Source: Marinobacter zhanjiangensis
GTDB lineage: Bacteria; Pseudomonadota; Gammaproteobacteria; Pseudomonadales; Oleiphilaceae
DNA length: 64,000 bases
Assembly (NCBI RefSeq): GCF_014651935.1
Contig: NZ_BMXV01000002.1
Span: 558,001 to 622,000 of the forward strand
Reading direction: 5' to 3'
The position numbers were made by a program, and so were the translations under genes. Shown one piece after another: positions 37,256-47,024 of this stretch; position 1 is the stretch's first letter, and the number at the start of each line of letters is the position of its first letter. The notes beneath the pieces were generated by a model. It ran no database searches, was not told the DNA's origin, and saw only the letters and a list, made by a program, of their open reading frames with translations.

Positions 37256-39013
37256 TCAGTGACCTGACTCGATACCCGCCAGAAATGCCGGCATCTGCTC
37301 GGCAGGCATCGGCCTTGCATACAGGTACCCCTGTGCCAGGTCAAAGCCTGCTTCTCTGACCAGATTATCCTGCTCACTGGTTTCCACGCCTTCCACGACC
37401 ACGCCCAGGCCAAGACGGTGCCCTACAGAAATCATCGCCTGCATGATTGCCATGTCGCTTTCATTCTCCATTGCGTGATGCAGAAAGCTTCTGTCTATCT
37501 TGAGGCTGCACACGGGCAATTTTCGCAAATAAACCAGAGAAGAATAACCGGTTCCGAAGTCGTCAATGGAAATATGCACACCGGCGTTTTTCAATCGCTC
37601 CAGTTGTCCTATCTGGCCCTCGTAATCCCCGAACACGACGTTTTCCGTCAGTTCCAGGCCCAACTGGTCGGGCGTCAGTTCATAAAGCTCGAGCGTTTGC
37701 AGAATATGCTCCGCCAGGTGCTGATTGGTTAGCTGCCTGCCGGACAGGTTGATATCAATTCTTGTGTTTTTAAGGGCTGTACCCTGCCAGGCCTTCAGCT
37801 GCTTGCAGGCCGCTTCGATGACCCAGTCTCCCAGGCGATTGATCAGCCCAGACTTTTCCGCCACCGGAATAATCGTAGCAGGGAAAATCATCCGGGAACT
37901 TTCATCGAAGCAACGCAATAGTGCTTCGCAGGAACCGATGCCACCGTTTTTCAGATCGATTTGTGGCTGAAAATACAGCTGCAGTCTGTCGGTTTCGATG
38001 GCGCGTCGCAGCAGGGTAGTGACTTCCTGATAGTGAACCAGTCGGTCGTTGATATCCGGCGTGTAAAAGCAGATGCCGTTCTTGCCATTTTCCTTGGCCT
38101 GATACATGGCGGCGTCGGCATTTCCCATCAGCTCGGCAACGGTCTCGCCATCCCCCGGAAACAGGCTGACCCCGAAACTGGCCGTGACCTGATAGGAGTC
38201 TCCATCCAGCATAAAACCCTGATCAAGCTTACCGATCAGGCGTTTGAGGAGTTCATGGACGTGTTCGGGGCCATCAAAATCAAACAACAACAAGACAAAC
38301 TCATCACCGCCAAACCGACTCAGCAGGTCGTAACGGCGAGTTTCTGTTTTCAGGGCTTCAGCAACCGCCAGTAGCAGTTTGTCGCCATAATGGTGACCAA
38401 GGGTGTCATTAATCAGCTTGAAATTGTCGAGATCAATAAACACCACGGCCATTGCTCGACTGGTGCGTTCTGCCTCAGCCAGGCGAGCCAATAATTCAAC
38501 CTCCATCAACCTTCGGTTGGGTAATCGGGTCAAATCATCAAAACTCGCCATTCTGTACAGTTCTTGCCTGGCTTTTTTCTGTTCCTCCAGGCTGATGTCG
38601 ATGCAGAACATTTCACAATCGCCAGTATCCTGTTTGATCATTACGTGACTGGAATAAACAGGCACCGGATAACCATCTTTATGTTTCAGTTCAATTTCTT
38701 CCGAGGGAATACTGATATTATTATCTAACCACTCCTGGTGGGCATGTATGACTTCTTCACGCATGTGATCAGGAATAATCAGGTCTTCCAGTAGCTGTCC
38801 GTGAGCCTCTTCACGGGTATAGCCATAGAGACGCCGGCTTGCATCGTTCCAATAGATAACCCGGCGGTTTATATCATAGCCCTGCACGGCGACCATAGGC
38901 AGGCTTTCGATCAACTCATAGAACCGCTGTTCACTGTGTTGGACAGCAGAAAGCGAGGTTTCGTTGCCAGTAGCGGGCGTAAGGGGCATTACAGGGGCCT
39001 GTTTATCCGGCAT
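37256..39013 (-). CDS. PAS-GGDEF-EAL c-di-GMP protein
   Basis: The 585-residue protein has an N-terminal PAS domain (about 25-145; NRRVIYWNDASRRLYGYTREEA). An intact GGDEF domain follows (about 155-320; FGGDEFVLL), then an EAL domain (about 330-580; CEALLRC, DDFGTGYSSLVYL, KIDRSFL, GVETSEQ). No membrane segment is seen. Both catalytic motifs are kept, so it could make or break c-di-GMP. It converges with the LOV protein, the two stops being 95 bases apart. The PAS domain lacks the LOV cysteine motif. Confidence 0.92.
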   Translation of the reverse strand: MPDKQAPVMPLTPATGNETSLSAVQHSEQRFYELIESLPMVAVQGYDINRRVIYWNDASRRLYGYTREEAHGQLLEDLIIPDHMREEVIHAHQEWLDNNISIPSEEIELKHKDGYPVPVYSSHVMIKQDTGDCEMFCIDISLEEQKKARQELYRMASFDDLTRLPNRRLMEVELLARLAEAERTSRAMAVVFIDLDNFKLINDTLGHHYGDKLLLAVAEALKTETRRYDLLSRFGGDEFVLLLFDFDGPEHVHELLKRLIGKLDQGFMLDGDSYQVTASFGVSLFPGDGETVAELMGNADAAMYQAKENGKNGICFYTPDINDRLVHYQEVTTLLRRAIETDRLQLYFQPQIDLKNGGIGSCEALLRCFDESSRMIFPATIIPVAEKSGLINRLGDWVIEAACKQLKAWQGTALKNTRIDINLSGRQLTNQHLAEHILQTLELYELTPDQLGLELTENVVFGDYEGQIGQLERLKNAGVHISIDDFGTGYSSLVYLRKLPVCSLKIDRSFLHHAMENESDMAIMQAMISVGHRLGLGVVVEGVETSEQDNLVREAGFDLAQGYLYARPMPAEQMPAFLAGIESGH

Positions 39014-39443
39014 TGACTGAACTCATGAATACCACCTCATAACCGGACCGGAAAACAGTTATCCCTTTTATTTGGTTATAAGGATTTAAAAAGCCCTTTC
39101 GGCTCTGCATAATGCTTACTCAATGTCGTGGGCGCCTATAGACCTTCTGACTAAGAAAATAGTCGCTAAAATGTGAAGCATATCACTAAATTTTAGAGCA
39201 ATATGTGTCGATTTTCCAGAGACGCTCGCACGCCAGACTATGCAATAACACCAACGTCTGGAACGATATACGATACGCGTTCAAAAAAGATTGGTTAACG
39301 GGGACAGGGCTCTGACTCTGGCTGGGTCATGTGGCAAAACCAGACAAGAATGAGTCGCTCTTCTTCGAAGGGACTCTGGCGCAACGGACAGGGGGCTCGA
39401 AGACGGGTTAGTCACACGGGAGACGTTCGGCAGGTATAAGGGA
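39014..39443. other. Gene-free region upstream of the PAS-GGDEF-EAL gene
   Basis: About 430 bases that are more AT-rich than the neighbours contain no open frame I can support. It must hold the promoter of the minus-strand PAS-GGDEF-EAL gene, but I could not pick a convincing -35/-10 pair. No repeat or RNA gene was recognised. Confidence 0.5.
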
Positions 39444-39472
39444 AAAGCCCCTGGCCCGGACGGGCCAGGGGG
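39444..39472 (-). terminator. Rho-independent terminator of the outer-membrane protein gene
   Basis: On the minus strand CCCCTGGCCCG and CGGGCCAGGGG form an 11-base stem closely followed by TTTT, starting 5 bases after the stop codon of the barrel gene. Confidence 0.85.
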
Positions 39473-39476
39473 TGAA

Positions 39477-39992
39477 TCAGAAATTGAAGCCCATGCCGAC
39501 GCTGTAGTACAGAATACCATCGTCATAGTTGTCATCGACGTCGCTTCCACTGTCGAACAGGAACTGGTATTGCACCATGCCCTGCACGAAAGTCTTGTCC
39601 AGAACGTAGTACTTCAGGCCGGCTTCAGGACCGGCGGAGAAGGTTTCTTCCGTACGGTCACCGTAGTTGTAGCCGAGGTTGGCGCCAATGAATGGGCGTA
39701 GTTCATTGCGACCGAAGTGATAGTCGTAAAAGCCTACGGTTGCGCCATCAAGGTCGGTGTCGTCGCCGTCGCGATCGGAAATGCTGAGGGATTGACGGAT
39801 ACCGAGCTGGCCCTGGTTGCTGAGGTACTGGCCGTAGCTTGCGGTCATGGCGAAGGCGTTGTTATCCAGATCCTTGTCGCTTTGGCCCTGGCCGCCGAGG
39901 GTGACTTCACGGTCACCACTCACTGCCTGAGCAAATACCAGGGAAGGGGCGAGGGCGGTCGCTATAAGAGTGACTTTCAGAAGCTTGTGCAT
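39477..39992 (-). CDS. Small outer-membrane beta-barrel protein
   Basis: The 171-residue precursor has a Sec signal peptide (MHKLLKVTLIATALAPSLVFAQ). The mature chain has alternating polar/aromatic strands (AFAMTASYGQYLS, VGFYDYHFGR, RPFIGANLGYNYG) and ends VGMGFNF with a C-terminal Phe, the signal for BAM insertion. The size suggests an eight-stranded barrel of the OmpW/OmpA-N type. The function is unknown. The gene stands alone with its own terminator. ATG 39992 is chosen because it places the signal peptide first. Confidence 0.85.
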   Translation of the reverse strand: MHKLLKVTLIATALAPSLVFAQAVSGDREVTLGGQGQSDKDLDNNAFAMTASYGQYLSNQGQLGIRQSLSISDRDGDDTDLDGATVGFYDYHFGRNELRPFIGANLGYNYGDRTEETFSAGPEAGLKYYVLDKTFVQGMVQYQFLFDSGSDVDDNYDDGILYYSVGMGFNF

Positions 39993-40271
39993 ATCCGGTT
40001 CCTTCTGCGATGAAAAAGTGGGCAAGCGCCCGAGGCGCTATGCCCCACTGGTTCATTGCAGAAGGCATGCCATTATCGACAATAGTGGGCTTTCGTCGGA
40101 AAGTGATTGGAAGTAGACAGTTATCTGTTGTATTTCAAGCAATTTCTTATATGGCCAGCAGGGCGACATGCCAATGCTGGTCTGGCCTGTTATATCAAAA
40201 TTACCGAAATGGCGGTAAGTTTTACCGATTCACAGCCGGATATACCCCCTCTGGTGGAACGATAGGTCAGT

Positions 40272-41828
40272 CTATTCCGGATAACCGGTTATGCGCCTGA
40301 TGTCCTTGTAAAGTGGCGCCAGCCGCCGGTACATGGGACGGTAAACTGACTTGTAAAGCTGCTCATACAGTTGACGGGCCTCAGGGTCGGGTTCGAACAC
40401 CTGTGCCGGGCGGGACATGCCTTTTGCGGCGGCCTCCACCGACGGGTACCGTCCCAGTGCTGCCATGGCCACCATGGCAGCACCCAGGCCTGAGGTTTCC
40501 GGGCTTGCCGCGCGACCGGCGGGTATGCCGAAAATGTCCGCGGTCAGCTGCATGGCGGCGTCGCTGCGGGCACCACCGCCGGCCACCCGCAGTGTGGTGA
40601 TGGGGATGCCACTGCGTTTTTCGATACGTTCCTTGCCTTCCCGCAAGGCATAGGCCAACCCTTCCAGTATCGCCCGGTAGATGTGGGCCCGGGTATGCAC
40701 GTCGCCAAAGCCGATCATCGCGCCCTTGGCTTCCGGCCCCGGGTGGCGAACAGCAGGTGACCAGTAGGGTTGCAGCATCAGGCCCATGGAGCCGGGTGGC
40801 ACAGCATTAACCAGCTCGTCGAACAAGTCCTCCGGGGCGATGCCCTGCTCCTCGGCGATATTCTGTTCGCGCAGTCCAAACTCCCGTTTGAACCAGCTCA
40901 CCATCCAGTAACCCCGGTAGATCATTACCTCGGTGGAGTAATGGCCGGGCAGGGCGGAGGGGTAGGGTGGCAACAGCCGCACCGGCTCCACATATTTGTG
41001 ATTGGTGACATTGATGGTGGCGGTGGTACCGTAGCTCAGGCAGGCCACATCCGGTGCGGTACCACCGCTGCCCAGCACTTCGCAGGCCTTGTCAGAGGCG
41101 CTGGCGATCAAGGGCAGCTCTGCTGGCACCCCAAGGTGGCGGGCGGCGTCTGCTGTCAGGTGGCCCAGGGTATCGCCGGGTCGGACCAGCTCCGGCAGCT
41201 GGTTCCGGCGTACCGGCATCAGGTGCCATTTGAAATTCCTTCGGCCGGCCCAGCGATGGTGCCTGTAGTCGAAGGGCAAATAGCCCACCTGGCAGGCGGT
41301 GGAGTCCCGGTACTGGCCGGTCAGGCGCCAGGTCAGATAACCGGAGAGCAGCAGGTACTTGCGGGTACGCTGCCAGTTGTCCGGCTCGTGCTGGGCCAGC
41401 CAGTTAGCCTGGGCATTGCGCCGGAACTGGTTGACCGTGTCTTCCAGGCGCAGGGCTCTGAATAGCCAGCCCCAAGGGGCAGGGATTGGTCCGTGTATAT
41501 CGGCGTGACGCTGGTCCAGCCAGATAATGGCAGGGCGCAGGGGGCGCCCCTGGTCGTCCAGGGTCACCACCGTACCCCGCTGGGTGGTCAGGGTTACGCC
41601 CATGACCTGGTCAGGTGTGGCGCCGGTGCTCTGCCAGAGCAACCGGCAGGCCTGCCCGAGATTGTCCCAGAAATAGTCCGGATGTTGCTCTGCCCAGCCA
41701 GGGTGGCGGGAAAAATAGGGGTCAATGGGCTGATGGCCACGCCCCACCAGATTGCCAGCAGGATCGAACAGCAGGGCTCGCACGTTTTGCGTACCCTGAT
41801 CGATGGCGAGGACCAGCGAAGGTTTCAT
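40272..41828 (-). CDS. FGGY-family carbohydrate kinase
   Basis: The 518-residue kinase has the FGGY N-terminal phosphate loop (LVLAIDQGTQNVRALLFD) and the C-terminal ATP motif (RVAGGGARSDAAMQLTADIFG). It resembles glycerol and xylulose kinases but lacks the glycerol-kinase GTTSSR motif, having GTQNVR. The substrate is therefore open; glycerol, dihydroxyacetone or a glycerol ether are candidates given the neighbours. Its ATG overlaps the stop of the dehydrogenase gene by 4 bases, so it is the last gene of a tight three-gene operon. Confidence 0.88.
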   Translation of the reverse strand: MKPSLVLAIDQGTQNVRALLFDPAGNLVGRGHQPIDPYFSRHPGWAEQHPDYFWDNLGQACRLLWQSTGATPDQVMGVTLTTQRGTVVTLDDQGRPLRPAIIWLDQRHADIHGPIPAPWGWLFRALRLEDTVNQFRRNAQANWLAQHEPDNWQRTRKYLLLSGYLTWRLTGQYRDSTACQVGYLPFDYRHHRWAGRRNFKWHLMPVRRNQLPELVRPGDTLGHLTADAARHLGVPAELPLIASASDKACEVLGSGGTAPDVACLSYGTTATINVTNHKYVEPVRLLPPYPSALPGHYSTEVMIYRGYWMVSWFKREFGLREQNIAEEQGIAPEDLFDELVNAVPPGSMGLMLQPYWSPAVRHPGPEAKGAMIGFGDVHTRAHIYRAILEGLAYALREGKERIEKRSGIPITTLRVAGGGARSDAAMQLTADIFGIPAGRAASPETSGLGAAMVAMAALGRYPSVEAAAKGMSRPAQVFEPDPEARQLYEQLYKSVYRPMYRRLAPLYKDIRRITGYPE

Positions 41829-43387
41829 GGCGTTTCCGGCTCCGTGGGCAGGTGATAGGCAGCATGCCAGAGGCCCAGGTAGCGGTGGATTTCTCCCTGC
41901 CAGTCGTCGTCGGACCAATCCAGTTCCAGGGCCAGGCGTTGCCGGATCTCCGGTAACAGCGCCCGGGCGCCCTCCGGCAGAATCAGGCCCAGACGGCTGC
42001 GCCGTAACAGCAGATCGTCCAGGTGTACTACCGACTCATTTCTCGCTGCCCAGTGCAGTTCCGCCCACAGGTATTGGCTTCCGGGGATCTCCTGCAATGG
42101 TCCTGCTTCCAGTACCTGGCCGAGCCGGGGGCCGTATTGCCCCCTGAGCCGGCGCCATGTCAGATGGCGAATCTCCGGCGGCCTCCTGAGCGGTGGTGCC
42201 GCCCGGAACATCGGCGTATCGTCGTCCTGCAGCATCATGTGGGTCAGCCGCGGTGCCCCGATGACCAGCACATCCCGGGCGATCCGGCGGAAGGTTGTCA
42301 GCTTGCCACCGGCAACCGAGACCAGCCCGCCTTCGTCCCAGATGACGTGTTCACGGCTTTCGTCCGACGGTGCGCGCCGGGTTTTCCAGGTGACCACTGG
42401 ACGTATGCCGGCCCAGGTGGAGATGACGTCACTGCGGTCAATGGCTGCTGCGGGGAAGGCGTTCTCGACGGCCTGGAACAGGTACGTCAGCTCCTCTGTG
42501 GAGATCCGGGGCTCGTGATCCAGGTTGTCGGTATGGTCGAGATCGGTGGTGCCAATGACCGTGCGGCCCAGCCAGGGAAAGATGAACACCGGGCGCTTGT
42601 CCCGGGGGTGTGACAGGGTCAGGGAAACGGACACCGGCAGACGTCTGAACGGGACCACAATATGGCTGCCCCGCAGTGGCCGGATATGCTCCTTGCCATG
42701 GGATTCCCGCCACAGCCTGTCCGCCCAGGCACCGGTTGCATTGACTACGACAGATGCGGACAGGGTCTGTTCTGCGGGTTGCTCCGGACGCTGATCCTCT
42801 AGGGTCACCGACCATGGCGCATCCTCCGACTTCTCGACACGGGTAACGCGCAGGTAGTTGTGGGTTTCCGCGCCCAGGGAGCGGGCCTCATCCAGTACAC
42901 GCAATACCAGCCTGGCATCGTCGGTGACGGCATCGCTGAAACCGGAAGCGGCCTTGAGCCCCTCGGTTTTCAGGCCGGGCAGCCATTGCAGCATTTCAAT
43001 AATGTTGATTCTATGCCGGTACCTTTCACCACCGAACCGGTCGTACAGCCACAGCACCTTGCCGAACAGCCAGGGGCCGGGAAAGCTTCCGCGGTAATGG
43101 GGCATGACATAACGCATGCGGTCCACCAGCCCGGGCGCCTGGTCCAGCATGCGCTGGCGCTCACGAACGGAGTCGCGGGTAAGGCTTAAGTGTCCCGCGG
43201 CCAGGTAGCGCAGTCCGCCGTGAACCATCTTCGACGAACGGCTGGATGTGCCCCAGGCAAAGTCTTTTTGCTCCACCAGCAGGGTAGCCAGACCGGCTGC
43301 GGCGGCTTCCCGGGCAACGCCGGCGCCAGTGATGCCACCGCCAATGATAAGTACGTCGTAGTGGGGGTTCAGTTCGAAAGAACTCAT
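41825..43387 (-). CDS. FAD-dependent glycerol-3-phosphate dehydrogenase, GlpD-like
   Basis: The 520-residue flavoenzyme has the N-terminal FAD motif VLIIGGGITGAGVAREAAAAG, GlpD-type motifs (WGTSSRSSKMVHGGLRYL; RGSHIVVP; TTDLDH) and the C-terminal DAO_C domain. GlpD oxidises glycerol-3-phosphate to dihydroxyacetone phosphate and passes electrons to quinone. It overlaps both the upstream flavoenzyme gene and the downstream kinase gene by 4 bases. The symbol is withheld because a separate housekeeping glpD may exist and this copy is tied to an unusual partner. Confidence 0.9.
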   Translation of the reverse strand: MSSFELNPHYDVLIIGGGITGAGVAREAAAAGLATLLVEQKDFAWGTSSRSSKMVHGGLRYLAAGHLSLTRDSVRERQRMLDQAPGLVDRMRYVMPHYRGSFPGPWLFGKVLWLYDRFGGERYRHRINIIEMLQWLPGLKTEGLKAASGFSDAVTDDARLVLRVLDEARSLGAETHNYLRVTRVEKSEDAPWSVTLEDQRPEQPAEQTLSASVVVNATGAWADRLWRESHGKEHIRPLRGSHIVVPFRRLPVSVSLTLSHPRDKRPVFIFPWLGRTVIGTTDLDHTDNLDHEPRISTEELTYLFQAVENAFPAAAIDRSDVISTWAGIRPVVTWKTRRAPSDESREHVIWDEGGLVSVAGGKLTTFRRIARDVLVIGAPRLTHMMLQDDDTPMFRAAPPLRRPPEIRHLTWRRLRGQYGPRLGQVLEAGPLQEIPGSQYLWAELHWAARNESVVHLDDLLLRRSRLGLILPEGARALLPEIRQRLALELDWSDDDWQGEIHRYLGLWHAAYHLPTEPETP

Positions 43388-45018
43388 GACCCCGTCCGGT
43401 TATCGTTCCCGCTGGAATCCGTTTCGTCCCGGAGCAGGGTGCCCGGGTTCAGGCGGTTACCGGGGTCAAAGGTGGTGACCAGGCCGTGCAGGGCGGCCAT
43501 GCCCAGTTCGCCCTTTTCCTGCGGTAGCCATGGGGCATGGTCCTTGCCGACGCCGTGCTGGTGCGAGATGGTGCCACGGTTGTTGACGATCAGGGCCGAG
43601 GTGGTCTCCTTCAGGTGCTTCCAGCGTTCATGGGTCGCTTCGTAGTCAGCCGCGACCGGAAACACGTAGGTGGTGTAGATACTGCTGCCCTGAGGATAAA
43701 CGTGGGACAGGTGGCTGAACACATGGACCGGCTGCTCTTCGTGGGAGAGACCGTGGCGCAGGTTAACTTCGATCAACCCCATCAGATAGTCCACATTGTC
43801 CCAGTCGGTGGCGGTTTCCAGGGTATCGACGGCATAGCCTTGCTGCCACAGACTTTCCCGTAAGTAGGGCATGGCAAAGCGTTTCCTTGCCCATTTCCGG
43901 CCCATGCCGGTGCCCATGTATACGGCGCGGAAGGGTTTACAGAAGGCGCGCACTTCTTTCAGCGCGAACCGGCACTGGCGTTTGGTGCCGGTAATGCCGA
44001 AGGTCATCATGCACTTGCCGTCACCGGCACCGTGGAGCTTGAGATAGGTTTCCAGCAGGCCGGTCATCAACGGGTGGCCAGCCAGCGCCAGCTGGGTTGT
44101 CGTTTCCACGGCATTGCTCAGCCGCAGCATGGACAGGGGAAGTTTTGCCTGAACCATCCTGCGAGCCGCTTCCCGGGCAAGATGCCAGTTGCGGAAGACC
44201 ATCACATGGAAGGACTCCCGTTCCGGCAATGGGGTAACCCGTACCTTTGCCTCGGTAATGATGCCGATACGGCCTTCGGATCCGAGCACCATTTCCCGCA
44301 CATCCGGCCCGGCGGAGGAGGCGGGCAGGGTGGGTATGTTCAGGGTGCCGCGCAGGGTTTCCACGGTGCCGCCGGCGAACAGCTGCTCGATGCGGCCATA
44401 GCGCAGGGATTGCTGTCCGCTGGAGCGACTGGCGATCCAGCCGCCGAGGGTGGACAGTTCAAAGGACTGGGGAAAGTGGCCGAGGGTGTAGCCGCGTGCC
44501 CGCAGCTGTGACTCCACCAGGGGGCCGGGGGTGCCGGCGCCGAAGGTGGCTATCTGGCTCTCCGTGTCCAGGTCGAGCAGGTGGTTCATTTGCTCCAGGC
44601 TAATGGTGAGTACCGGGGTATCGTCATCCAGAGGATTGATATGGCCTGCGACACTGGTTCCGCCACCATAAGGGATAACGTTGAATCCCTTCTCGGCGGC
44701 CAGGTCCAGCAGTGTCCGGACCCGCCAGGCATCCTCCGGTTGTGCCACGCCGTCGGGGAACACCTGGAATTGGCCACTACGCATGGCCAGCCAGTCGGGC
44801 AGGCTCTGGCCCCTGGCGTGGCGGATGCGGGTTTCCGGGTCTGTGTTGATCAGGGGGTGGTCTGGCAGGCGGGATGGGGGCACCTGAGCTATGACGTCTT
44901 CCAGGGAGGTGTCCGGCAAGGGTTTGGCGGGGCCAATGCGTTCCTTGAGGAATTTGAGGCCAGTGCCCGGGAGTTCTGGCTGGATACTGTCGTCACCCCA
45001 ACCGTTCCATCTACGCAT
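43384..45018 (-). CDS. FAD-binding oxidase, alkyl-DHAP-synthase-like
   Basis: The 544-residue protein is a vanillyl-alcohol-oxidase-type flavoenzyme. The FAD_binding_4 half (about 85-270) has IPYGGGTSVAGHI and the LSTLGGWIASRSSGQQSLRYG loop. The C-terminal half has HQHGVGKDHAPWL, which matches the histidine-rich motif of eukaryotic alkyl-dihydroxyacetonephosphate synthase (ADPS). ADPS swaps the acyl chain of acyl-DHAP for a fatty alcohol, making ether lipids. Whether this enzyme does that, or oxidises a related substrate, cannot be read from sequence. It is the first gene of the operon; 266 bases upstream must hold the promoter. Confidence 0.85.
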   Translation of the reverse strand: MRRWNGWGDDSIQPELPGTGLKFLKERIGPAKPLPDTSLEDVIAQVPPSRLPDHPLINTDPETRIRHARGQSLPDWLAMRSGQFQVFPDGVAQPEDAWRVRTLLDLAAEKGFNVIPYGGGTSVAGHINPLDDDTPVLTISLEQMNHLLDLDTESQIATFGAGTPGPLVESQLRARGYTLGHFPQSFELSTLGGWIASRSSGQQSLRYGRIEQLFAGGTVETLRGTLNIPTLPASSAGPDVREMVLGSEGRIGIITEAKVRVTPLPERESFHVMVFRNWHLAREAARRMVQAKLPLSMLRLSNAVETTTQLALAGHPLMTGLLETYLKLHGAGDGKCMMTFGITGTKRQCRFALKEVRAFCKPFRAVYMGTGMGRKWARKRFAMPYLRESLWQQGYAVDTLETATDWDNVDYLMGLIEVNLRHGLSHEEQPVHVFSHLSHVYPQGSSIYTTYVFPVAADYEATHERWKHLKETTSALIVNNRGTISHQHGVGKDHAPWLPQEKGELGMAALHGLVTTFDPGNRLNPGTLLRDETDSSGNDNRTGS

Positions 45019-45284
45019 GGTGTGCTTCCCTTATGTTTTTTGTCTGCTTCACCGTGCCAGTGGAGGCGGTTCGGTATGCTTTTCCCGGACCACCTCCACC
45101 CAAGCAATTCAGGTGCCTGACACTTTCCTGATCTTGTCAGTAAAACCAGACCTAATAAAGTGCCAAAGGGTTTATAAACTGAACAGGTTATCCTGCGCCG
45201 AAAAAAGCAATGCGGTTTTACGTCGCAAAGACGTGTAATCTCCCCATTTCTAAGCGACTCCATACACTTTCCCTGAGGTTTCCC

Positions 45285-45959
45285 ATGGCCCGTTTCGAAG
45301 AGCTTGGTACCGCCATTATTCCCGGCAAGGGCACAAAGTTGCGTTTGCTGCGTCGCAATGACGAGTTTTCCATCAGGATTGCCGGCAGTTCCGGGGAGTT
45401 GATGAACAGTCGCCTGCATGGATCGGAAGATGCACTGGCCACACTGGCCTGCGAGTGCCTGACGGACAATCCTGCGCCACGGGTGTTGATCGGTGGCCTG
45501 GGGATGGGCTTTACGCTGGCGGCTGCCCTGCAGTCGCTGGGGCCGGCGGCCGAGGTGACGGTGGCCGAGCTGGTGCCGGAGGTGGAAACCTGGAATCGCG
45601 GCCCCCTGGGCGAGGCGGCCGGGTATCCGCTGAAGGACCCGCGGGCGCGGGTCCATCTCGGGGATGTGGTGGAGCTGATTCAGTCTTCTCCGGCTGCTTA
45701 CGACGCCATTTTGCTGGATATCGACAACGGTCCGGAGGGGCTGACCCGCAAGGAAAATGACTGGCTCTATACCACGGCGGGTATTGCCGCCGCCCAGGCA
45801 GCGCTCAGGCCGGATGGGGTGCTGGCGTACTGGTCAGCGGGGCACGACCCCACCTTCACCGAGCGGCTGAAGCGTGCGGGGCTGTCCGTGGAGCCGGTGA
45901 CGGTGCGGGCCCACCGCCCGGGCAAGGGCGCCCGTCATGTGATCTGGCTGGCCTGGTAA
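45285..45959 (+). CDS. Spermidine-synthase-like protein
   Basis: The 224-residue protein has the Rossmann-type aminopropyl/methyltransferase fold: VLIGGLGMGFTLAAAL (SAM or decarboxylated-SAM loop), VTVAELVPEVETW, RARVHLGDVVELI, and YDAILLDIDNGPEGLTRKEN. It lacks the N-terminal strand domain of true SpeE and is shorter. Polyamine synthesis is therefore not certain; a methyltransferase role is equally possible. ATG 45285 is chosen because the upstream 25 codons are not family-like. Confidence 0.85.
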   Translation: MARFEELGTAIIPGKGTKLRLLRRNDEFSIRIAGSSGELMNSRLHGSEDALATLACECLTDNPAPRVLIGGLGMGFTLAAALQSLGPAAEVTVAELVPEVETWNRGPLGEAAGYPLKDPRARVHLGDVVELIQSSPAAYDAILLDIDNGPEGLTRKENDWLYTTAGIAAAQAALRPDGVLAYWSAGHDPTFTERLKRAGLSVEPVTVRAHRPGKGARHVIWLAW

Positions 45960-45965
45960 AGACCC

Positions 45966-45987
45966 CGGCGCAGATTCAGGTGCGCCG
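45966..45987. terminator. Hairpin between convergent genes
   Basis: CGGCGCA (45966-45972) pairs with TGCGCCG (45981-45987) across an 8-base loop in the short gap between the spermidine-synthase-like gene and the RIO kinase gene. There is no U-run, so terminator function is uncertain. Confidence 0.4.
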
Positions 45988-46842
45988 CTAGTCTTCGTCG
46001 TCGTCCTGTTCCCGCTCCCGGCGTTCCCGGTCCTCTTCTTTGGCCGCGTCGATCACTTCCATCACCTCGTCGACATCGGCTTTGGTTTCATCCCGGGTGA
46101 AGAGGCCGGTTAACGGGCTTTCCGGATGAAGCTTGCCGGATTCGTATAGCGCCCAGATTTCGCCGGCGTAGTCTGTCTTGAGCAGCTCGGGAGCAAAACG
46201 GCCGAAATAACGGCGCATATTGTCCACATCGCGCTGGAACATGCGTTCGGCGTTGTTGTTGCTGGCGGCGTCGACGGCCTGGGGCAGGTCGATGATCACC
46301 GGGCCGTGCGGGTCAACCAGTACGTTGAACTCAGACAGGTCACCGTGGATCAGGCCGGCGCAGAGCATGCGCACGATCTCGGCGATGATCCGGCCATGGT
46401 AGTCCACGGCCTGCTCCGGGGTGAGGGTGACCTCATCGAGTCGCGGTGCCGCCTTGCCAGAGTCATCGGATACCAGTTCCATCAGCAGCACGCCGTCCAC
46501 GAACCCGAAGGGTTCCGGTACCCGCACGCCGGCAGAGGCCAGGCGGTAAAGAGCGTCGACCTCGGCATTCAGCCAGGCGTCTTCCTGCTCCTTCTGCCCG
46601 TATTTGGTTTTCCGGTTCATGGCCCGGGCCCGCCGTGTGTTACGGACCTTGCGCCCTTCCTGATACTCCACGGCCTGTTTGAAGCTTCGTTTCTGGGCTT
46701 CCTTGAATACTTTCGCGCAGCGCTGTTGGTCGCCGCAGCGCACAACATAGACCTGGGCTTCCTTGCCACTCATCAACTGGTAAAGAACCTCATCTACCAG
46801 ACCATCATCTACAAGGGGTTGTAACCGTTTTGGAACCTTCAT
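45988..46842 (-). CDS. RIO-family serine protein kinase
   Basis: The 284-residue kinase has the RIO1 fold. An N-lobe with LYQLMSGKEAQVYVVRCGDQQRCAKVFKEA is followed by the catalytic loop LIHGDLSEFNVLVD and metal site VIIDLPQAVD. A very acidic C-terminal tail follows (REREQDDDED). Bacterial RIO kinases of this type are conserved in Pseudomonas and relatives and have been linked to ribosome or translation stress, but the substrate is unknown. It is a single-gene unit diverging from the toxin-antitoxin pair. Confidence 0.92.
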   Translation of the reverse strand: MKVPKRLQPLVDDGLVDEVLYQLMSGKEAQVYVVRCGDQQRCAKVFKEAQKRSFKQAVEYQEGRKVRNTRRARAMNRKTKYGQKEQEDAWLNAEVDALYRLASAGVRVPEPFGFVDGVLLMELVSDDSGKAAPRLDEVTLTPEQAVDYHGRIIAEIVRMLCAGLIHGDLSEFNVLVDPHGPVIIDLPQAVDAASNNNAERMFQRDVDNMRRYFGRFAPELLKTDYAGEIWALYESGKLHPESPLTGLFTRDETKADVDEVMEVIDAAKEEDRERREREQDDDED

Positions 46843-47024
46843 AAAGCCTTTTGACGTAATAATGAATGCTGGCCTGGCGTTGGCGGACCGCTCCTGCTCT
46901 GATAGCCAGAGGGATCTGCCTTATTGTCCAGGATCTCTGCGGGCAGTATAGAGCTCTGGCAACGGAAAAGGCAGTCGAAGGTGCGTTGCGGGCATTATGT
47001 CCTGTATATTTTCTGTTTGTCAGT

